Numbered from the stretch's first letter, positions 22,052 to 31,708 are shown. The stretch is 64,000 nucleotides of DNA from Dolomitihabitans soli (GCF_022213955.1 NZ_JAKNTW010000020.1:186001-250000); one strand, 5' to 3'. Program-made: numbers and translations. The notes: a model not told the origin generated them from the letters alone.

Positions 22052-23292
22052 CGAACGATCACCACTCGCCAGACGCGCACGCGGGAGCCATGAAGCTGTA
22101 CGGACCACGGTTCCACCAGGATCCGGCCGGGCTGTATCGGGAGATGCGGCAGCGGCATGGGCCCGTCGTCCCCATCCTGCTCGAAGGCGACATACCCGCG
22201 TGGCTGGTGATCGGGTATCGCGAGCTCCGCCACGTCGTCAGCAACGCGCGGCTCTTCGGTCGCGACTCCCGCCGCTGGAACGCCTGGGATCGCATTCCGC
22301 CCGACTGGCCCCTGCTGGCGTTCGTCAGCTACCAGCCGTCCATGCTGTTCACCGAGGGAGCCGATCACCAACGGCGCGCCGGGGCCATCAGCGACGCCCT
22401 CGCAGCCGTCGATCAGTTCGAGCTGAGATCCCAGTGCGAACGGACCGCCGACCGCCTGATCGACGCGTTCACCGGAAGCGGCAAGGCCGACCTGATGGCC
22501 CACTACGCGCATCCGATGCCGCTGCTGGTCGTCGCCACGATATTCGGTCTGTCCGACGCCGACGCGCCGCACCTGGTGGAGGATGTGAGCGCGTCGCTGA
22601 ACGGCGGCGAGGGCGCCATGGAGGCTTTCCAGCGGGTCCAGGCCACGATGCAGCGGCTGCTGGTCGCCAAGGGCGAGCGCCCCGGCCCGGACATGTGCTC
22701 ACGTCTGCTGGCGCACCCCGCGAAACTCACCGAGGACGAGCTCATCCAGGACCTGATCGTGACGATGACCGCGGGCCAGGACACCACCGCCAACTGGATC
22801 GGGAACACCCTGCGGCTGATGCTGACCGACGAACGGTTCGCCGTGACGCTGTCGGGCGGCCGCCGCAGTGCCGGCCAGGCGCTGAACGAAGTGCTGTGGG
22901 AGGACCCCCCCGGCCAGAGCACCATCGGCCGCTGGGCGGTTCAGGACACCCACCTGGGCGGGCAGCGCATCCGGGCCGGAGACGCGCTCGTTCTCGGCCT
23001 CGCCGCCGCGAACGCCGATCCGCAGGTGCGCCCGGACTCCTACGGCGGATCCGCGGGGAATCACGCGCACATGGCCTTCGGCCACGGCGAGCACGGGTGT
23101 CCGCACCCCGCCCCGGAGATCGCCGAGATCATCGCCCACACGGCCGTCGAGGTACTCCTCGACCGGCTCCCGGACGTGATGCTGAGCGTCCCCGCCGACG
23201 CACTCGTCTGGCGGACCTCCCTCCAGATGCGCGGCCTGTCCAGCCTGCCGGTCGAGTTCACCCCCGGCTACGTCGTGGGAGGGGTCAGATGA
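22048..23292 (+). CDS. Conservon-associated cytochrome P450 (CYP157-like, no ExxR)
   Basis: 414 residues, start overlapping the cvnD stop (ATGA). The heme-Cys loop FGHGEHGCP and the I-helix TAGQDTTANW are typical P450 features. The K-helix ExxR is absent: the equivalent place reads LNEVLWEDPP, that is E-V-L-W. This is known for CYP157 enzymes in Streptomyces conservons, where EXXR is also lost. The function of conservon P450s is unknown; oxidation of a signal or membrane molecule is possible. Confidence 0.88.
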   Translation: MTNDHHSPDAHAGAMKLYGPRFHQDPAGLYREMRQRHGPVVPILLEGDIPAWLVIGYRELRHVVSNARLFGRDSRRWNAWDRIPPDWPLLAFVSYQPSMLFTEGADHQRRAGAISDALAAVDQFELRSQCERTADRLIDAFTGSGKADLMAHYAHPMPLLVVATIFGLSDADAPHLVEDVSASLNGGEGAMEAFQRVQATMQRLLVAKGERPGPDMCSRLLAHPAKLTEDELIQDLIVTMTAGQDTTANWIGNTLRLMLTDERFAVTLSGGRRSAGQALNEVLWEDPPGQSTIGRWAVQDTHLGGQRIRAGDALVLGLAAANADPQVRPDSYGGSAGNHAHMAFGHGEHGCPHPAPEIAEIIAHTAVEVLLDRLPDVMLSVPADALVWRTSLQMRGLSSLPVEFTPGYVVGGVR

Positions 23293-23311
23293 GCCGGGCG
23301 TCGATCGCCGC

Positions 23312-23334
23312 GGTGGACCGGTGGCCGGTCCACC
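23312..23334. terminator. Terminator between conservon and CHAT gene
   Basis: GGTGGACCGG (23312-23321) and CCGGTCCACC (23325-23334) form a perfect 10-bp stem with a 3-base loop, between the convergent P450 and CHAT genes. Confidence 0.75.
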
Positions 23335-23363
23335 ACTGATCCGCGTCTCGTCGGCGGACGGCG

Positions 23364-26300
23364 CTAAGCACCGACGTGCAGCCACGAGGTCCACATCGAC
23401 GGGGTGTGCGGCCACAGCCGGCGCGCGTGCTGAACGGCGGTGTGCAGGGCCGTGGCGGAGGCGTCGGTACGGGGGAAGGGGCTCGCGTGGAGGGTGGCGT
23501 ACACCTCGGTGGCGATCATGCCGGCGACGTCGTCGGCGATGGGCCACATGGTGCCGATGACGTGGCGGTATCCGGCGAGCTGGAACGCCCCCGCCAGGTG
23601 GATGGACTCGTCGGCCAGTGTGACGGCCCCCTGGGCGGTGCCGCACGCGGACAACATCGCGAACTGCCCGTGCCGGATGCGCAGCCCGGCGATGTCGAGC
23701 ACGGACAGCGGCCGGTCGTGGAGCACCAGGTGGCCGGCGGAGGGATCGGCGGGATCGCTGTCGCCGTGGCACGCGAAGTGCACCCATCCGGCGGATGCCA
23801 TCTCCGCCATCACCCGTTCCCGGGTGGCCTCGTCCGCGAGGAGTCTGCGGGCGCCGGCGAAGCGGGCCGTGACGATGTCGGCCTCGGCCCGGACGTCAGG
23901 GAGCGGCCGGTGGCCGGCGGCGCCGGGCACCGCGACGACCAGCGGGCGCGCCTCTCCCCGGTCACCGGGTGCCGACCTCGCCCGTGCCAGTGACCGGAGG
24001 GTCGGCGTGTAGGAGCAGACGACGCGGTCGAGCACGGTGTCCGAGGTCTCGCCCGGACGGGAGTAGTGGCCGGCCGCGTGCAGGGGCAGGAAACCGAGCG
24101 ACCCGGTCGGCATCCACCACATGCGGGGCGGCGGCGCACCGTGATCGGGCGGGCCGTGCAGGCCCAGCCCGTCGAGCACCGGTTCGGCGATCGTGTCCCA
24201 CAGCCAGCCAAGAGTCTCCCGTACGTCGTCTTCGGCGCGGCGGCGGGCGTGCAGGCCGGCGTGGTCGTCCCGGGCGATCTCGATGGCGTCGCCGAACGCC
24301 TTGACGCGTTCGGGCACCTCGTCCGGGTGCAGTCCGGGCAGCGGGACCACCTGAACGCCCGCCGGGGTGAGCAGGATCGCGTCGCTGCGGTAGCGGCTGG
24401 TGTTGACGACGGCCACCGGTCCCCGCGCGGCGATCGCGGTGAGCTCGTCCGCCGACGGAGGCAGCAGGAAGCGTTCCATGCCGGGGAGCCGGCGGATCTC
24501 CCCGACGAGCCGGTCCCAGGCGTCGCCGAGCCGCGGGGAGGGCTGGGCGGCGGAACGCCCGAGGGTGACCGGCGCGGAGAGGGAGCCGGCCGTCCCGTCG
24601 AGGGCGTCCCTGAGCCGGTCGACCTCCTCGGCGAGTCGCGGTGACCGCCCGCGAAGGTCGGTCAGCTCACCGCGGACGTCGAGCGCCTGGGAGAGCAGGA
24701 CGCCTCGTCCGTGTTCGAGCAGTTCCAAGGCCAGGTGCGGCTCGTCGAGGTGCAACGCGGCCGCCGCCGCGCGGGAGGCCAGTCCGGGGAAGCGGGTCAG
24801 CACGCGTTGCTGGTCGTGCCGCCGGAAGTGACGGGGAGCCAGTCGCGGGAGGAGGCGAACGGCGGCGTTCAGCGACTCCACGGCCAGCGACCAGTCGCGC
24901 GCGTCCGCCGCCAGGTCGGCGAGCTTGCCGCCGGCCTCGATACGGATGCGGATCTCCCCCGGCCCGGCCGCGACGGCCTGCCGGAGCGCGGTCACCGCCG
25001 CCGTGCGGTCCCGCGGATCGCCGCCGGCCTGGAAGCGGCCGTCCAGGATCTCACCCAGGTTCATCAGCGCCAGCGGGCGATGCAGGTGCCCGTCGGGAAT
25101 GTCCGCGCAGACCCGCCGCGCTGTGGCGACGGCTTGGTCGAGGTCGGCCGGGTCCCCCGCCGCCTGGAAGCGGGCCCACAGCAGGAGCGCCAGATTGGCG
25201 TGCGCCTCCCTGCGGATCCCGTTGCCGCGCGGGGTGCCGGCGACGGCCTCGGTCAGCGCCTCGACGCCCTCGTCCAGCACCGAGGCGTCGCCGGTGCGGT
25301 GGAACCGCTGCCACAGGGCGCCGCCCAGTGAGCTGAGGCAGAGCGCCCGGTCGGGATCTTCCGAAGGTGTGCCGGCGGCCCCGTCACGGAGGACCCGGAC
25401 GGCCTCCGTCAGTGCGGCGTCGTCGTCCTCGGCCACCGAGCGGAGCAACAGGGCGTCACCGAGGTTCAGGGCGTAGCACCACCGGTCCGGCGCCTGCGGC
25501 TGAGCGGCGGTCACCGCCTGCCCGGCGAGGCGGACGGCTTCGTCCAGATCGGCCGGATTCCCCGAACACAGGAATCTCACGAGCAGGTGCTGGGCCAGCC
25601 CCGAGCGATATCCCTCCTGGTAGGAGGAATGGACCGGGATCGCCGAGAGGGCGTCCCGCCCGGCTGCCACGGCGTCGTCGAGAACGTCCGCGTCGCCGGT
25701 CGCGCGGTACAGGTTCGCCAGGGCGCGGGCGAGGGTGGACAACGCCAGGTGCCGGTTCCCGTCCTGCGCGGCCGCGGCCGCCCGGCGCCCGGCATCGGCG
25801 GCCTCGCGCGCGTCCTGTACGGCTCCCGCGACCCCGTAACGCGCGTTCAGCATCCCGGACAGGTTGGCGAGATATACCGGATGGTCTGGATCGTCGCCGG
25901 CACCGCTTCGAACGGCCTGCCGGGACAGGCCGACGGCCTCCTCCAGGACGGCGAGCCCGCCGCCGGCCTCGAAGGAGCACCACAGTGCGATGGCGAGCAG
26001 GTTCAGGCGGTTGGGACGGGCGGGATCGTGGCCGGGAGTCGCCTCCAGCGCCTGCCGGGCCAGGTCGGCCGATTCGGCGAGGGCCGACCGGTCGCCGTGC
26101 CGGCCGTACCGCTGCCGTAGCGCGTTGCTGAGGTGAGCGGCATGAGCGGGACGGCCCGGATCGCCGTCGGGGCTCAGCTCGAGTGCCCGCCGATACACGG
26201 TGACGGCCTCATCCAGCGGTTCCGTGGCGCCGCCCACATCGTGCAGGGTCAGGAGGACCTCGCCCAGCACGGCCAGCCGCGAGGGCAGTCCGGGGTCGTC

Positions 26301-27182
26301 GGCCGGGGTCGTCTCCACCGTCTCCCGCCGCAGGCGGGCCGACTCGGCGAGCGGTTCGGCGGCACCGTCCCTGACGCCCTGGGTGTAGAGAAGCCCGGCC
26401 AGGTTCGCGCGGTGCGACGGCCGCGCCGGGTCCGCGGGACTCAGATGCGCCAGCACCGCCCTGGCGAAGGCGACGGATTCGCCGACCAGTGCCCGGTCCC
26501 CGGTGTCGGCGACCCCGCCGCACAGCGCGTCGCCGAGCCCCGCGAGGTCATCCGTCGGCGAGTTCGGCGGCAGTCGCGCCACGGCCTCCCGGACGGCCCG
26601 CAACGGACCGGTCAGCCCTGCCGTAACGCCCTGCTCGACGCGTTCCCGCAGGGTCTCGCAGAGCAGGCTCAGCCGCTCGCGGGCGATCGCGCCGGTGGCC
26701 CCGGACATCGCGTCGACCAGCAGTCCGATCGCTTCTTCGCGCGCGTCCGCGTCCTTGAGCCAGAACCCGCGCAGGGCCAGGCACTCACTCACGGCCGCCA
26801 GGTGCCGCAGGCGCGTGGGATCCTCCGGCGCGATGGCTCGCAGGGAGCTTTTCGCCGCGCTTATCGCCTCGTCCAGGTCGTGCTGGGCACTGGTATGCAG
26901 AAAACGCGTTCTCAGGTCGTGGGAAAGCCAGAGCAGGAATAGCGGGTGGCGTTTCCCGGACTCGGGTGAATACGCCACCAGCCGCCGGCTCACCCCGACG
27001 ATCCGATCGAGCAGGGCCGGGTCCGCCTCCTCGCCCAGCCGCGCCCGGCAGGCGAACCGCTCCCCTTGCGTCATCAGCAGTCGAATGGCCCGGAACGGAT
27101 ACACGATGGCCATCAGCCGGAACAGGGCCGCCGTCAGCCGATATCGGTAAACGCGCTCGATCCAGGATGTCCGCCGTTTCAC
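23364..27182 (-). CDS. TPR-repeat protein with C-terminal CHAT protease domain
   Basis: 1272 residues from a GTG at 27182. About residues 30-900 consist of repeated helical TPR-like units, many ending in a pattern like LDEAVRLAGQAV or LANLSGMLNARYG. The last about 350 residues are a CHAT (caspase HetF-associated) domain: VHFACHGDSD with the catalytic His near 1136 and LSACGTAQG with the Cys near 1179, then HVIGTMWPIAD. CHAT domains are caspase-like proteases used in conflict and cell-death systems. A near-N-terminal hydrophobic patch (ALFRLMAIVYPFRAI) may touch the membrane. It is divergent from a two-gene operon (27279-28519) that may encode its partners. Confidence 0.9.
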   Translation of the reverse strand: MKRRTSWIERVYRYRLTAALFRLMAIVYPFRAIRLLMTQGERFACRARLGEEADPALLDRIVGVSRRLVAYSPESGKRHPLFLLWLSHDLRTRFLHTSAQHDLDEAISAAKSSLRAIAPEDPTRLRHLAAVSECLALRGFWLKDADAREEAIGLLVDAMSGATGAIARERLSLLCETLRERVEQGVTAGLTGPLRAVREAVARLPPNSPTDDLAGLGDALCGGVADTGDRALVGESVAFARAVLAHLSPADPARPSHRANLAGLLYTQGVRDGAAEPLAESARLRRETVETTPADDPGLPSRLAVLGEVLLTLHDVGGATEPLDEAVTVYRRALELSPDGDPGRPAHAAHLSNALRQRYGRHGDRSALAESADLARQALEATPGHDPARPNRLNLLAIALWCSFEAGGGLAVLEEAVGLSRQAVRSGAGDDPDHPVYLANLSGMLNARYGVAGAVQDAREAADAGRRAAAAAQDGNRHLALSTLARALANLYRATGDADVLDDAVAAGRDALSAIPVHSSYQEGYRSGLAQHLLVRFLCSGNPADLDEAVRLAGQAVTAAQPQAPDRWCYALNLGDALLLRSVAEDDDAALTEAVRVLRDGAAGTPSEDPDRALCLSSLGGALWQRFHRTGDASVLDEGVEALTEAVAGTPRGNGIRREAHANLALLLWARFQAAGDPADLDQAVATARRVCADIPDGHLHRPLALMNLGEILDGRFQAGGDPRDRTAAVTALRQAVAAGPGEIRIRIEAGGKLADLAADARDWSLAVESLNAAVRLLPRLAPRHFRRHDQQRVLTRFPGLASRAAAAALHLDEPHLALELLEHGRGVLLSQALDVRGELTDLRGRSPRLAEEVDRLRDALDGTAGSLSAPVTLGRSAAQPSPRLGDAWDRLVGEIRRLPGMERFLLPPSADELTAIAARGPVAVVNTSRYRSDAILLTPAGVQVVPLPGLHPDEVPERVKAFGDAIEIARDDHAGLHARRRAEDDVRETLGWLWDTIAEPVLDGLGLHGPPDHGAPPPRMWWMPTGSLGFLPLHAAGHYSRPGETSDTVLDRVVCSYTPTLRSLARARSAPGDRGEARPLVVAVPGAAGHRPLPDVRAEADIVTARFAGARRLLADEATRERVMAEMASAGWVHFACHGDSDPADPSAGHLVLHDRPLSVLDIAGLRIRHGQFAMLSACGTAQGAVTLADESIHLAGAFQLAGYRHVIGTMWPIADDVAGMIATEVYATLHASPFPRTDASATALHTAVQHARRLWPHTPSMWTSWLHVGA

Positions 27183-27278
27183 GTCCCTGTGCCTTCAGCA
27201 AATTCCCGCGAGTCAGCCGGTTATGCCCTTATTGTTGGTGAAGTTTCGCACGGTCGGAGTCCTGCGGAGGCATATCTC
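27183..27278. promoter_or_regulatory. Divergent promoter region, CHAT gene / small-protein operon
   Basis: A 96-base AT-richer spacer (CCTTATTGTTGGTGAAG within it) separates two divergent starts, so both transcription units must begin here. GCGGAGG lies six bases before the ATG at 27279. No clear dyad is seen. Confidence 0.4.
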
Positions 27279-27635
27279 ATGGAAGACGACGGCCACCAGC
27301 TCGGGTTGCTGTGCGCGGAGCTGACCGAACTGCGCGACCTCGCGTCCCGGCATGGGCTGAGCCGGGCGCTCGACTCCCTCCTCACCGCCGTCCGCGCCGG
27401 CCAGCAAGTGCGCGATCGGCGGATCGAGCTGTTGCGGCGCCTCGGCATCCCGGCGGGCACCACGCGTCAGCCCGGCCTGCGCATTCCGGGACTGGGCGAC
27501 GGCCGGCCCGCCACGGAACTGTACGGGTGCCCGGAAGCTCGCTGTTCGCGAACCTGGGTCAGGCCGCCCGGTGATCCGGTGGCCCTCTGCTCGGTGTACG
27601 GCGCGCCGCTGAGTCACCGACCCTTCGGATCATGA
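27279..27635 (+). CDS. Small protein with C-terminal Cys cluster, CHAT-associated
   Basis: 118 residues. The first about 60 are helical (LCAELTELRDLASRHG, LLTAVRAGQQVRDRRIELLRRLG). The C-terminal part has Cys in YGCPEARCSRTW and ALCSVYGAPL, an incomplete zinc-ribbon-like pattern with three Cys. No defined family is recognised with certainty; similar small proteins accompany TPR-CHAT genes in actinobacteria (CATRA-type conflict systems), which I infer from context. Its stop overlaps the next start (ATGA). Confidence 0.65.
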   Translation: MEDDGHQLGLLCAELTELRDLASRHGLSRALDSLLTAVRAGQQVRDRRIELLRRLGIPAGTTRQPGLRIPGLGDGRPATELYGCPEARCSRTWVRPPGDPVALCSVYGAPLSHRPFGS

Positions 27636-28519
27636 ACGCCTTCCTCACCGAGCTGGCCAAGAAGCTGACCGACCGGTGGCTGACCCATGCGCTCTTTCCC
27701 GGGCTGCTGTTCCTCGGGATGTGCGCCGCCGGCGGAACGCTCGGACATGGCGCCTGGAACGACGTCCCGCGCCTCGTCGCGGCGGCGACGAAGCTGACGA
27801 CCGCCCTCGATCGGCAGGGTCCGGCCGCGGTCGGACTGGCCTTGCCGGCCGTACTGCTGGCGTCCGCCGCCGTCGGCCTGGCCGTGCGCGGCCTGGCCCG
27901 GGGCGTCCAGCGGATCTGGCTCGGACAGTGGCCGCCGCCGGACCGCGCCCCGGCGCGCTCGCTGGTGGCGCGGCGGCGCGCACGCTGGCAACGGCTGCAC
28001 GACGAGCACGCCGCGCTGGTGAGCTCGCCCGGTCCGCCGTCGCCGTACGCCGCCGGACTCGCCACCGCCAGGAACCGGATCGCGCCGGCCAGGCCGGGCC
28101 GGGCGACGTGGATGGGCGACCGGATCGGCGCCGTGGAGACCCGTGTCCACGGCCAGTACCGGCTCGACCTGGTCACCGTCTGGCCGCGCCTGTGGCTGGT
28201 GATCCCGGACACCACCCGGAGCGAGCTGCGGCTGGCGCACGGCCGGCTGGAGCAGGCGACGAACACGGCCGCCTGGGCGGTCCTCTACCTCCTGCTCGGC
28301 GTCTGGTGGTGGCCCGCGCTGACGGCCGGAGCGGTGATGTCCCTCCTGGCATGGCGGACCGGACGAGACGCCGCCGCCGGCTTCGCGGAACTCCTCGAAG
28401 CGACGGTCGACGTCCACGGCCGGGACCTCGCGACCGCCTTGGGCGTGGCCTCCGGCGAGGCTCCGCTGACCCCTGACGTAGGGGAACAGGTCACCCGGAC
28501 GTTGCGCAAGGGCGCCTGA
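27632..28519 (+). CDS. Membrane protein coupled to the CHAT-associated small protein
   Basis: 295 residues with hydrophobic segments at about 20-40 (ALFPGLLFLGMCAAGG), 68-92 (LALPAVLLASAAVGLAVRGLA) and 212-245 (AAWAVLYLLLGVWWWPAL, then MSLLAW). An Arg-rich soluble middle lies between the second and third. No enzyme motif is visible and the family is not recognised. The ATGA overlap with the upstream gene and the divergent CHAT protease suggest a three-gene unit in which this could be the membrane effector or the protease target. Confidence 0.7.
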   Translation: MNAFLTELAKKLTDRWLTHALFPGLLFLGMCAAGGTLGHGAWNDVPRLVAAATKLTTALDRQGPAAVGLALPAVLLASAAVGLAVRGLARGVQRIWLGQWPPPDRAPARSLVARRRARWQRLHDEHAALVSSPGPPSPYAAGLATARNRIAPARPGRATWMGDRIGAVETRVHGQYRLDLVTVWPRLWLVIPDTTRSELRLAHGRLEQATNTAAWAVLYLLLGVWWWPALTAGAVMSLLAWRTGRDAAAGFAELLEATVDVHGRDLATALGVASGEAPLTPDVGEQVTRTLRKGA

Positions 28520-28649
28520 CCACGCTTCGACGCACCCGCGGGGTCGGCCGTACCGTGGGCGGCGGCGCTGTGGACTCGCGTGAGAAGACCTTCGCGGCGG
28601 AGTTCGAGCGGGGCCGGGGGTTGCGGGCCGGCGAGGTGGGGGCAGGCTA

Positions 28650-29639
28650 ATGGTCATGGACACGTTGCCGGTGATCGATGTCGGGCCGTTGACGGGCGGA
28701 GGGGCGGTCGCCGAGCGGCGGCGGGTCGCGGCGGAGATCGAGCGGGCGTGCCGGGACAGCGGGTTCTTCTACGTGGCGGGACACGGGGTGCCGGAGGGAT
28801 TGCCGGCGCGTCTGGAGGAGGCGAGCCGCAGGTTCTTCGCGTTGCCGCCGGCGGAGAAGATGGAGATCTCCATGGCGCGGGGCGGGCGGGCGTGGCGGGG
28901 GTTCTTCCCGGTGGGCGGGGAGCTGACGTCGGGGCGACCGGATTTGAAGGAGGGGATCTACTTCGGCACCGAGGTGGCGGAGGACGATCCTCGTGCGGGG
29001 TTGCCGTTGCACGGGCGCAATCTGTTCCCTGCGGGGGTGCCGGAGCTGCGGGAGGCGGTACTGGAGTGGCTGGCGGCGCTGAGCGGGGTGGCTCAGGCGG
29101 TGCTGCGCGGGGTGGCGTTGAGCCTGGGCTTGGCGGAGGAGTACTTCGAGCGGGGGTACACCGCGGATCCGACGGTGTTGTTCCGGGTGTTCCACTACCC
29201 GCCCGCTCCCCCCGGCAGCGATGCGTGGGGGGTGGGTGAGCACACCGACTACGGGTTGCTGACGTTGCTGGCGCAGGACGAGTCCGGCGGCCTGGAGGTG
29301 GCGACGCCGCGGGGGTGGGTGGCCGCGCCGCCGTTGCCGGGGACGTTCGTGTGCAACATCGGTGACATGCTGGACCGGTTGACCGGGGGGTGGTATCGGT
29401 CGACGCCGCACCGGGTTCTCAACGTCAGCGGGCGGGGGCGGTTGTCGTTCCCGTTCTTCTTCGATCCGGGGTGGGACGCGGAGGTGCCGCCGCTGCCGTC
29501 ACGGGCCGCCGTCGCGGACGACGGTGGACGGCCGCGCTGGGACGGGCGGGACCTGCGGGCGTTCTCCGGCACCTATGGGGAGTATCTGCTGGGGAAGGTG
29601 TCGAAGGTGTTCCCGGCGTTGCGCGAAGACGTCCTCTAA
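28650..29639 (+). CDS. 2OG-Fe(II) oxygenase, isopenicillin N synthase-like
   Basis: 329 residues. N-terminal DIOX_N half ([25 protein letters not shown]). The jelly-roll has iron ligands H198 and D200 ([11 protein letters not shown]) and H254 (TPHRVLN), and the 2-oxoglutarate-binding R-x-S in [10 protein letters not shown]. It oxidises a small molecule with O2 and usually 2-oxoglutarate. A second ATG at 28656 is possible. It stands alone, 130 bases after the CHAT-linked membrane protein gene and convergent to the amino-sugar operon, so the substrate is unknown. Third-position G is unusually common compared with the C-rich neighbours. Confidence 0.88.
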   Translation: MVMDTLPVIDVGPLTGGGAVAERRRVAAEIERACRDSGFFYVAGHGVPEGLPARLEEASRRFFALPPAEKMEISMARGGRAWRGFFPVGGELTSGRPDLKEGIYFGTEVAEDDPRAGLPLHGRNLFPAGVPELREAVLEWLAALSGVAQAVLRGVALSLGLAEEYFERGYTADPTVLFRVFHYPPAPPGSDAWGVGEHTDYGLLTLLAQDESGGLEVATPRGWVAAPPLPGTFVCNIGDMLDRLTGGWYRSTPHRVLNVSGRGRLSFPFFFDPGWDAEVPPLPSRAAVADDGGRPRWDGRDLRAFSGTYGEYLLGKVSKVFPALREDVL

Positions 29640-29786
29640 GCCGCGAAACGCTCAACCCCGAACGATCGGGACCCCGCCCCCTGACACTCGCCGGACGGGT
29701 TCGCGAGCGTCGTCGAGATCCCCCGTACGGCGAGCGGAACTCGTCCCGTTCGGCACGGCAGCCGACCGGAACCGTCGAGGAAGTCA

Positions 29787-30797
29787 CTATGCCGGCCCTT
29801 CTCCAGCACGCGGAACGCGCGACCCGCCCGGCGCCGGGGTCCGGTGGTCGGCGAAGACGTAGAGGTAAGGGTGGCGGGGCTGGATCGAACCGTCGGCGGC
29901 CGCCCGTGCCAGGGCGAGCGAACCGTCGGCGGAGGTCCCCAGCGGTGGGGTGAGGCGGGCGCCGGGAAGGAGCATCCGGACGGTGTGCTGGAACGGCTCC
30001 ATCAGGAGGTCCGCGGCGTCGAACAGCCGGCCGCCCCAGGAGACGTCCGGTTCGAGCCCGGACGCGGCGGCCACCGCGGTCTGGCCGAGGTGCCGGCCGG
30101 CCTCGATCCAGATCCGCCGGGCCACATGGTCCCCGGCGCGCGCCGCCTCGGCGACGGAGGGGGCGAACGACGCGAGGTGGTGGGCCGCCGATCCCGACTC
30201 GTAGACGAGCGCCACCAGGTCGAGGGGGTCCCCGAAACGGGCCGTCAGATGGTCGAGCATGGCGGGCGACCCGCCGCTCCGGCCGTCGTGCGCGCGCAGT
30301 GCGGCCTGCAGGCCCTCCCTGCCGATCCACGCGCCGCCGCCGTGGTCGCCGAGCAGGTGTCCCCACCCGTCGGACTGGTTCCACACGCCGGCCAGGTCGG
30401 TGCCGAGCGTGATGACGCCGGTGCCCGCGGCGACCACGACTCCCGGGCGGAATCCGAGCGCTCCGACGTGCGTGGTCACCATGTCCCCGGTGACGACCAG
30501 CGTGCCCAGGCCGAATCGCTCCCGCAACGCGGACCAGAGCCTGCCCGGGTCCCTGACCAGGCCCGGCAGCCCGGTCACGCCGATCGCCATACCGGCGAAC
30601 CGGTCGACCTCCAGGCCGGTCGCCGCGCCCTCGACGACCCCGGCGATCCGTGCCGCGAGCCGGTCGAGGTCCACCCTGCCCTTCTCGCGTGGGACCGGAG
30701 CCGCATCCTCCCCGTAGGCGCTCGACCCGCCGGCCTCGATCCGCACCCTGACCCCTCCGCCGCCGACATCCACGCCGGCCAAGCCGGTTCGGCTCAT
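29787..30797 (-). CDS. BadF/BadG-type sugar kinase (GlcNAc/MurNAc kinase-like)
   Basis: 336 residues with the ASKHA-fold motifs: phosphate-1 GVDVGGGGVRVRIEAGG near the start, VVAAGTGVITLG, and GDHGGGAWIGREGL. The BadF/BadG group includes human-type GlcNAc kinase and bacterial MurK. Its start overlaps the murQ stop by ATGA, so it belongs to the GH89-murQ operon. It most likely phosphorylates GlcNAc or MurNAc in the cytosol, which would provide the substrate for MurQ. Confidence 0.85.
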   Translation of the reverse strand: MSRTGLAGVDVGGGGVRVRIEAGGSSAYGEDAAPVPREKGRVDLDRLAARIAGVVEGAATGLEVDRFAGMAIGVTGLPGLVRDPGRLWSALRERFGLGTLVVTGDMVTTHVGALGFRPGVVVAAGTGVITLGTDLAGVWNQSDGWGHLLGDHGGGAWIGREGLQAALRAHDGRSGGSPAMLDHLTARFGDPLDLVALVYESGSAAHHLASFAPSVAEAARAGDHVARRIWIEAGRHLGQTAVAAASGLEPDVSWGGRLFDAADLLMEPFQHTVRMLLPGARLTPPLGTSADGSLALARAAADGSIQPRHPYLYVFADHRTPAPGGSRVPRAGEGPA

Positions 30798-31708
30798 ACA
30801 ACGTGTCCGTCGAGCGCGGCGACGGCCGCCCGTACGCCCGGGTGGGTGCCGAGCGCGGTCCGTGCCTGTGCGGGCGAGCAACCGGCGAGCAGCCGGACGA
30901 GCGCCTCCGGGACCTGTCCGCCCGCTTCGGTCAAGGCGGTGCGGCAGGTCGCCTCGTCGTCGCCCGTCGCGTCGGCGAGCAGGCTCACCGCGCGCTCGCG
31001 CAGCTTGGCGTTGGTGGCGACCAGCCCGACCATGAGGTTGCCGTACGTCCGGCCGGCCTTGATCATGAGCGCCGTCGAGAAGGAGTTCAGGATCACCTTG
31101 GTCGCCGTGCCCGCCTTGAGCCGGGTGGAGCCGGTCAGCGCCTCCGGGCCGGTGGCGGCGACGACGCTGATCTCGGCCAGTTCACGCAGCGGAGCGTCCG
31201 GGTTGCAGGTGACCAGCACCGTGAGGGCGCCGGCGGCGCGGGCCGCGCGAAGTGCGCCGGCCACGTACGGGGTGGACCCGGACGCCGTGATCCCGATCGC
31301 CACGCTCGTCTCGTCGAGTGCGGCGGCGTCGGCGGCGCCCAGTTCCGCCGAGTCCTCGTGATCGGCGGACGAGTCGGTGACGGCGGCGAGCCCACCGGCG
31401 AAGTGGGCGGTGAACAGGTCGCGTGGCACGCCGAAGGTCGGTGTGATCTCCGTGGCGTCCAGCACCGCCAGCCGTCCCGACGCGCCGGCGCCGAAGTAGT
31501 GCACCGTCCCGCCCAGGACCAGCCGGCGATGCGCTTCGTCCACCGCCTGGGCGAGCCGGCCGGTCGCCGCGCCGACGGCCTCGACCGCCCTGGCGTCCTC
31601 TTCCCGCAGCAGCCGGAGAACGTCACGGGTCTCCATCGTGTCGATGTCGGCGGTGCGTGGGTTCCGGCGCTCGGTCGGTGGTGCCACCTGGGTCATCGTG
31701 CTCCTCAT
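30794..31708 (-). CDS. murQ: N-acetylmuramic acid 6-phosphate etherase
   Basis: 304 residues with an SIS fold. FGAGASGRLAVLDATEITP is the MurQ sugar-phosphate signature, with GITASGSTPYVAGAL and LKAGTATKVILNSFSTALMI further on. MurQ cleaves the lactyl ether of MurNAc-6-phosphate to GlcNAc-6-phosphate plus D-lactate. The ATG at 31708 is chosen because it overlaps the GH89 stop (ATGA); an in-frame ATG at 31696 exists. Genes on either side (GH89, kinase) make this a complete intracellular amino-sugar route. Confidence 0.92.
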   Translation of the reverse strand: MRSTMTQVAPPTERRNPRTADIDTMETRDVLRLLREEDARAVEAVGAATGRLAQAVDEAHRRLVLGGTVHYFGAGASGRLAVLDATEITPTFGVPRDLFTAHFAGGLAAVTDSSADHEDSAELGAADAAALDETSVAIGITASGSTPYVAGALRAARAAGALTVLVTCNPDAPLRELAEISVVAATGPEALTGSTRLKAGTATKVILNSFSTALMIKAGRTYGNLMVGLVATNAKLRERAVSLLADATGDDEATCRTALTEAGGQVPEALVRLLAGCSPAQARTALGTHPGVRAAVAALDGHVV

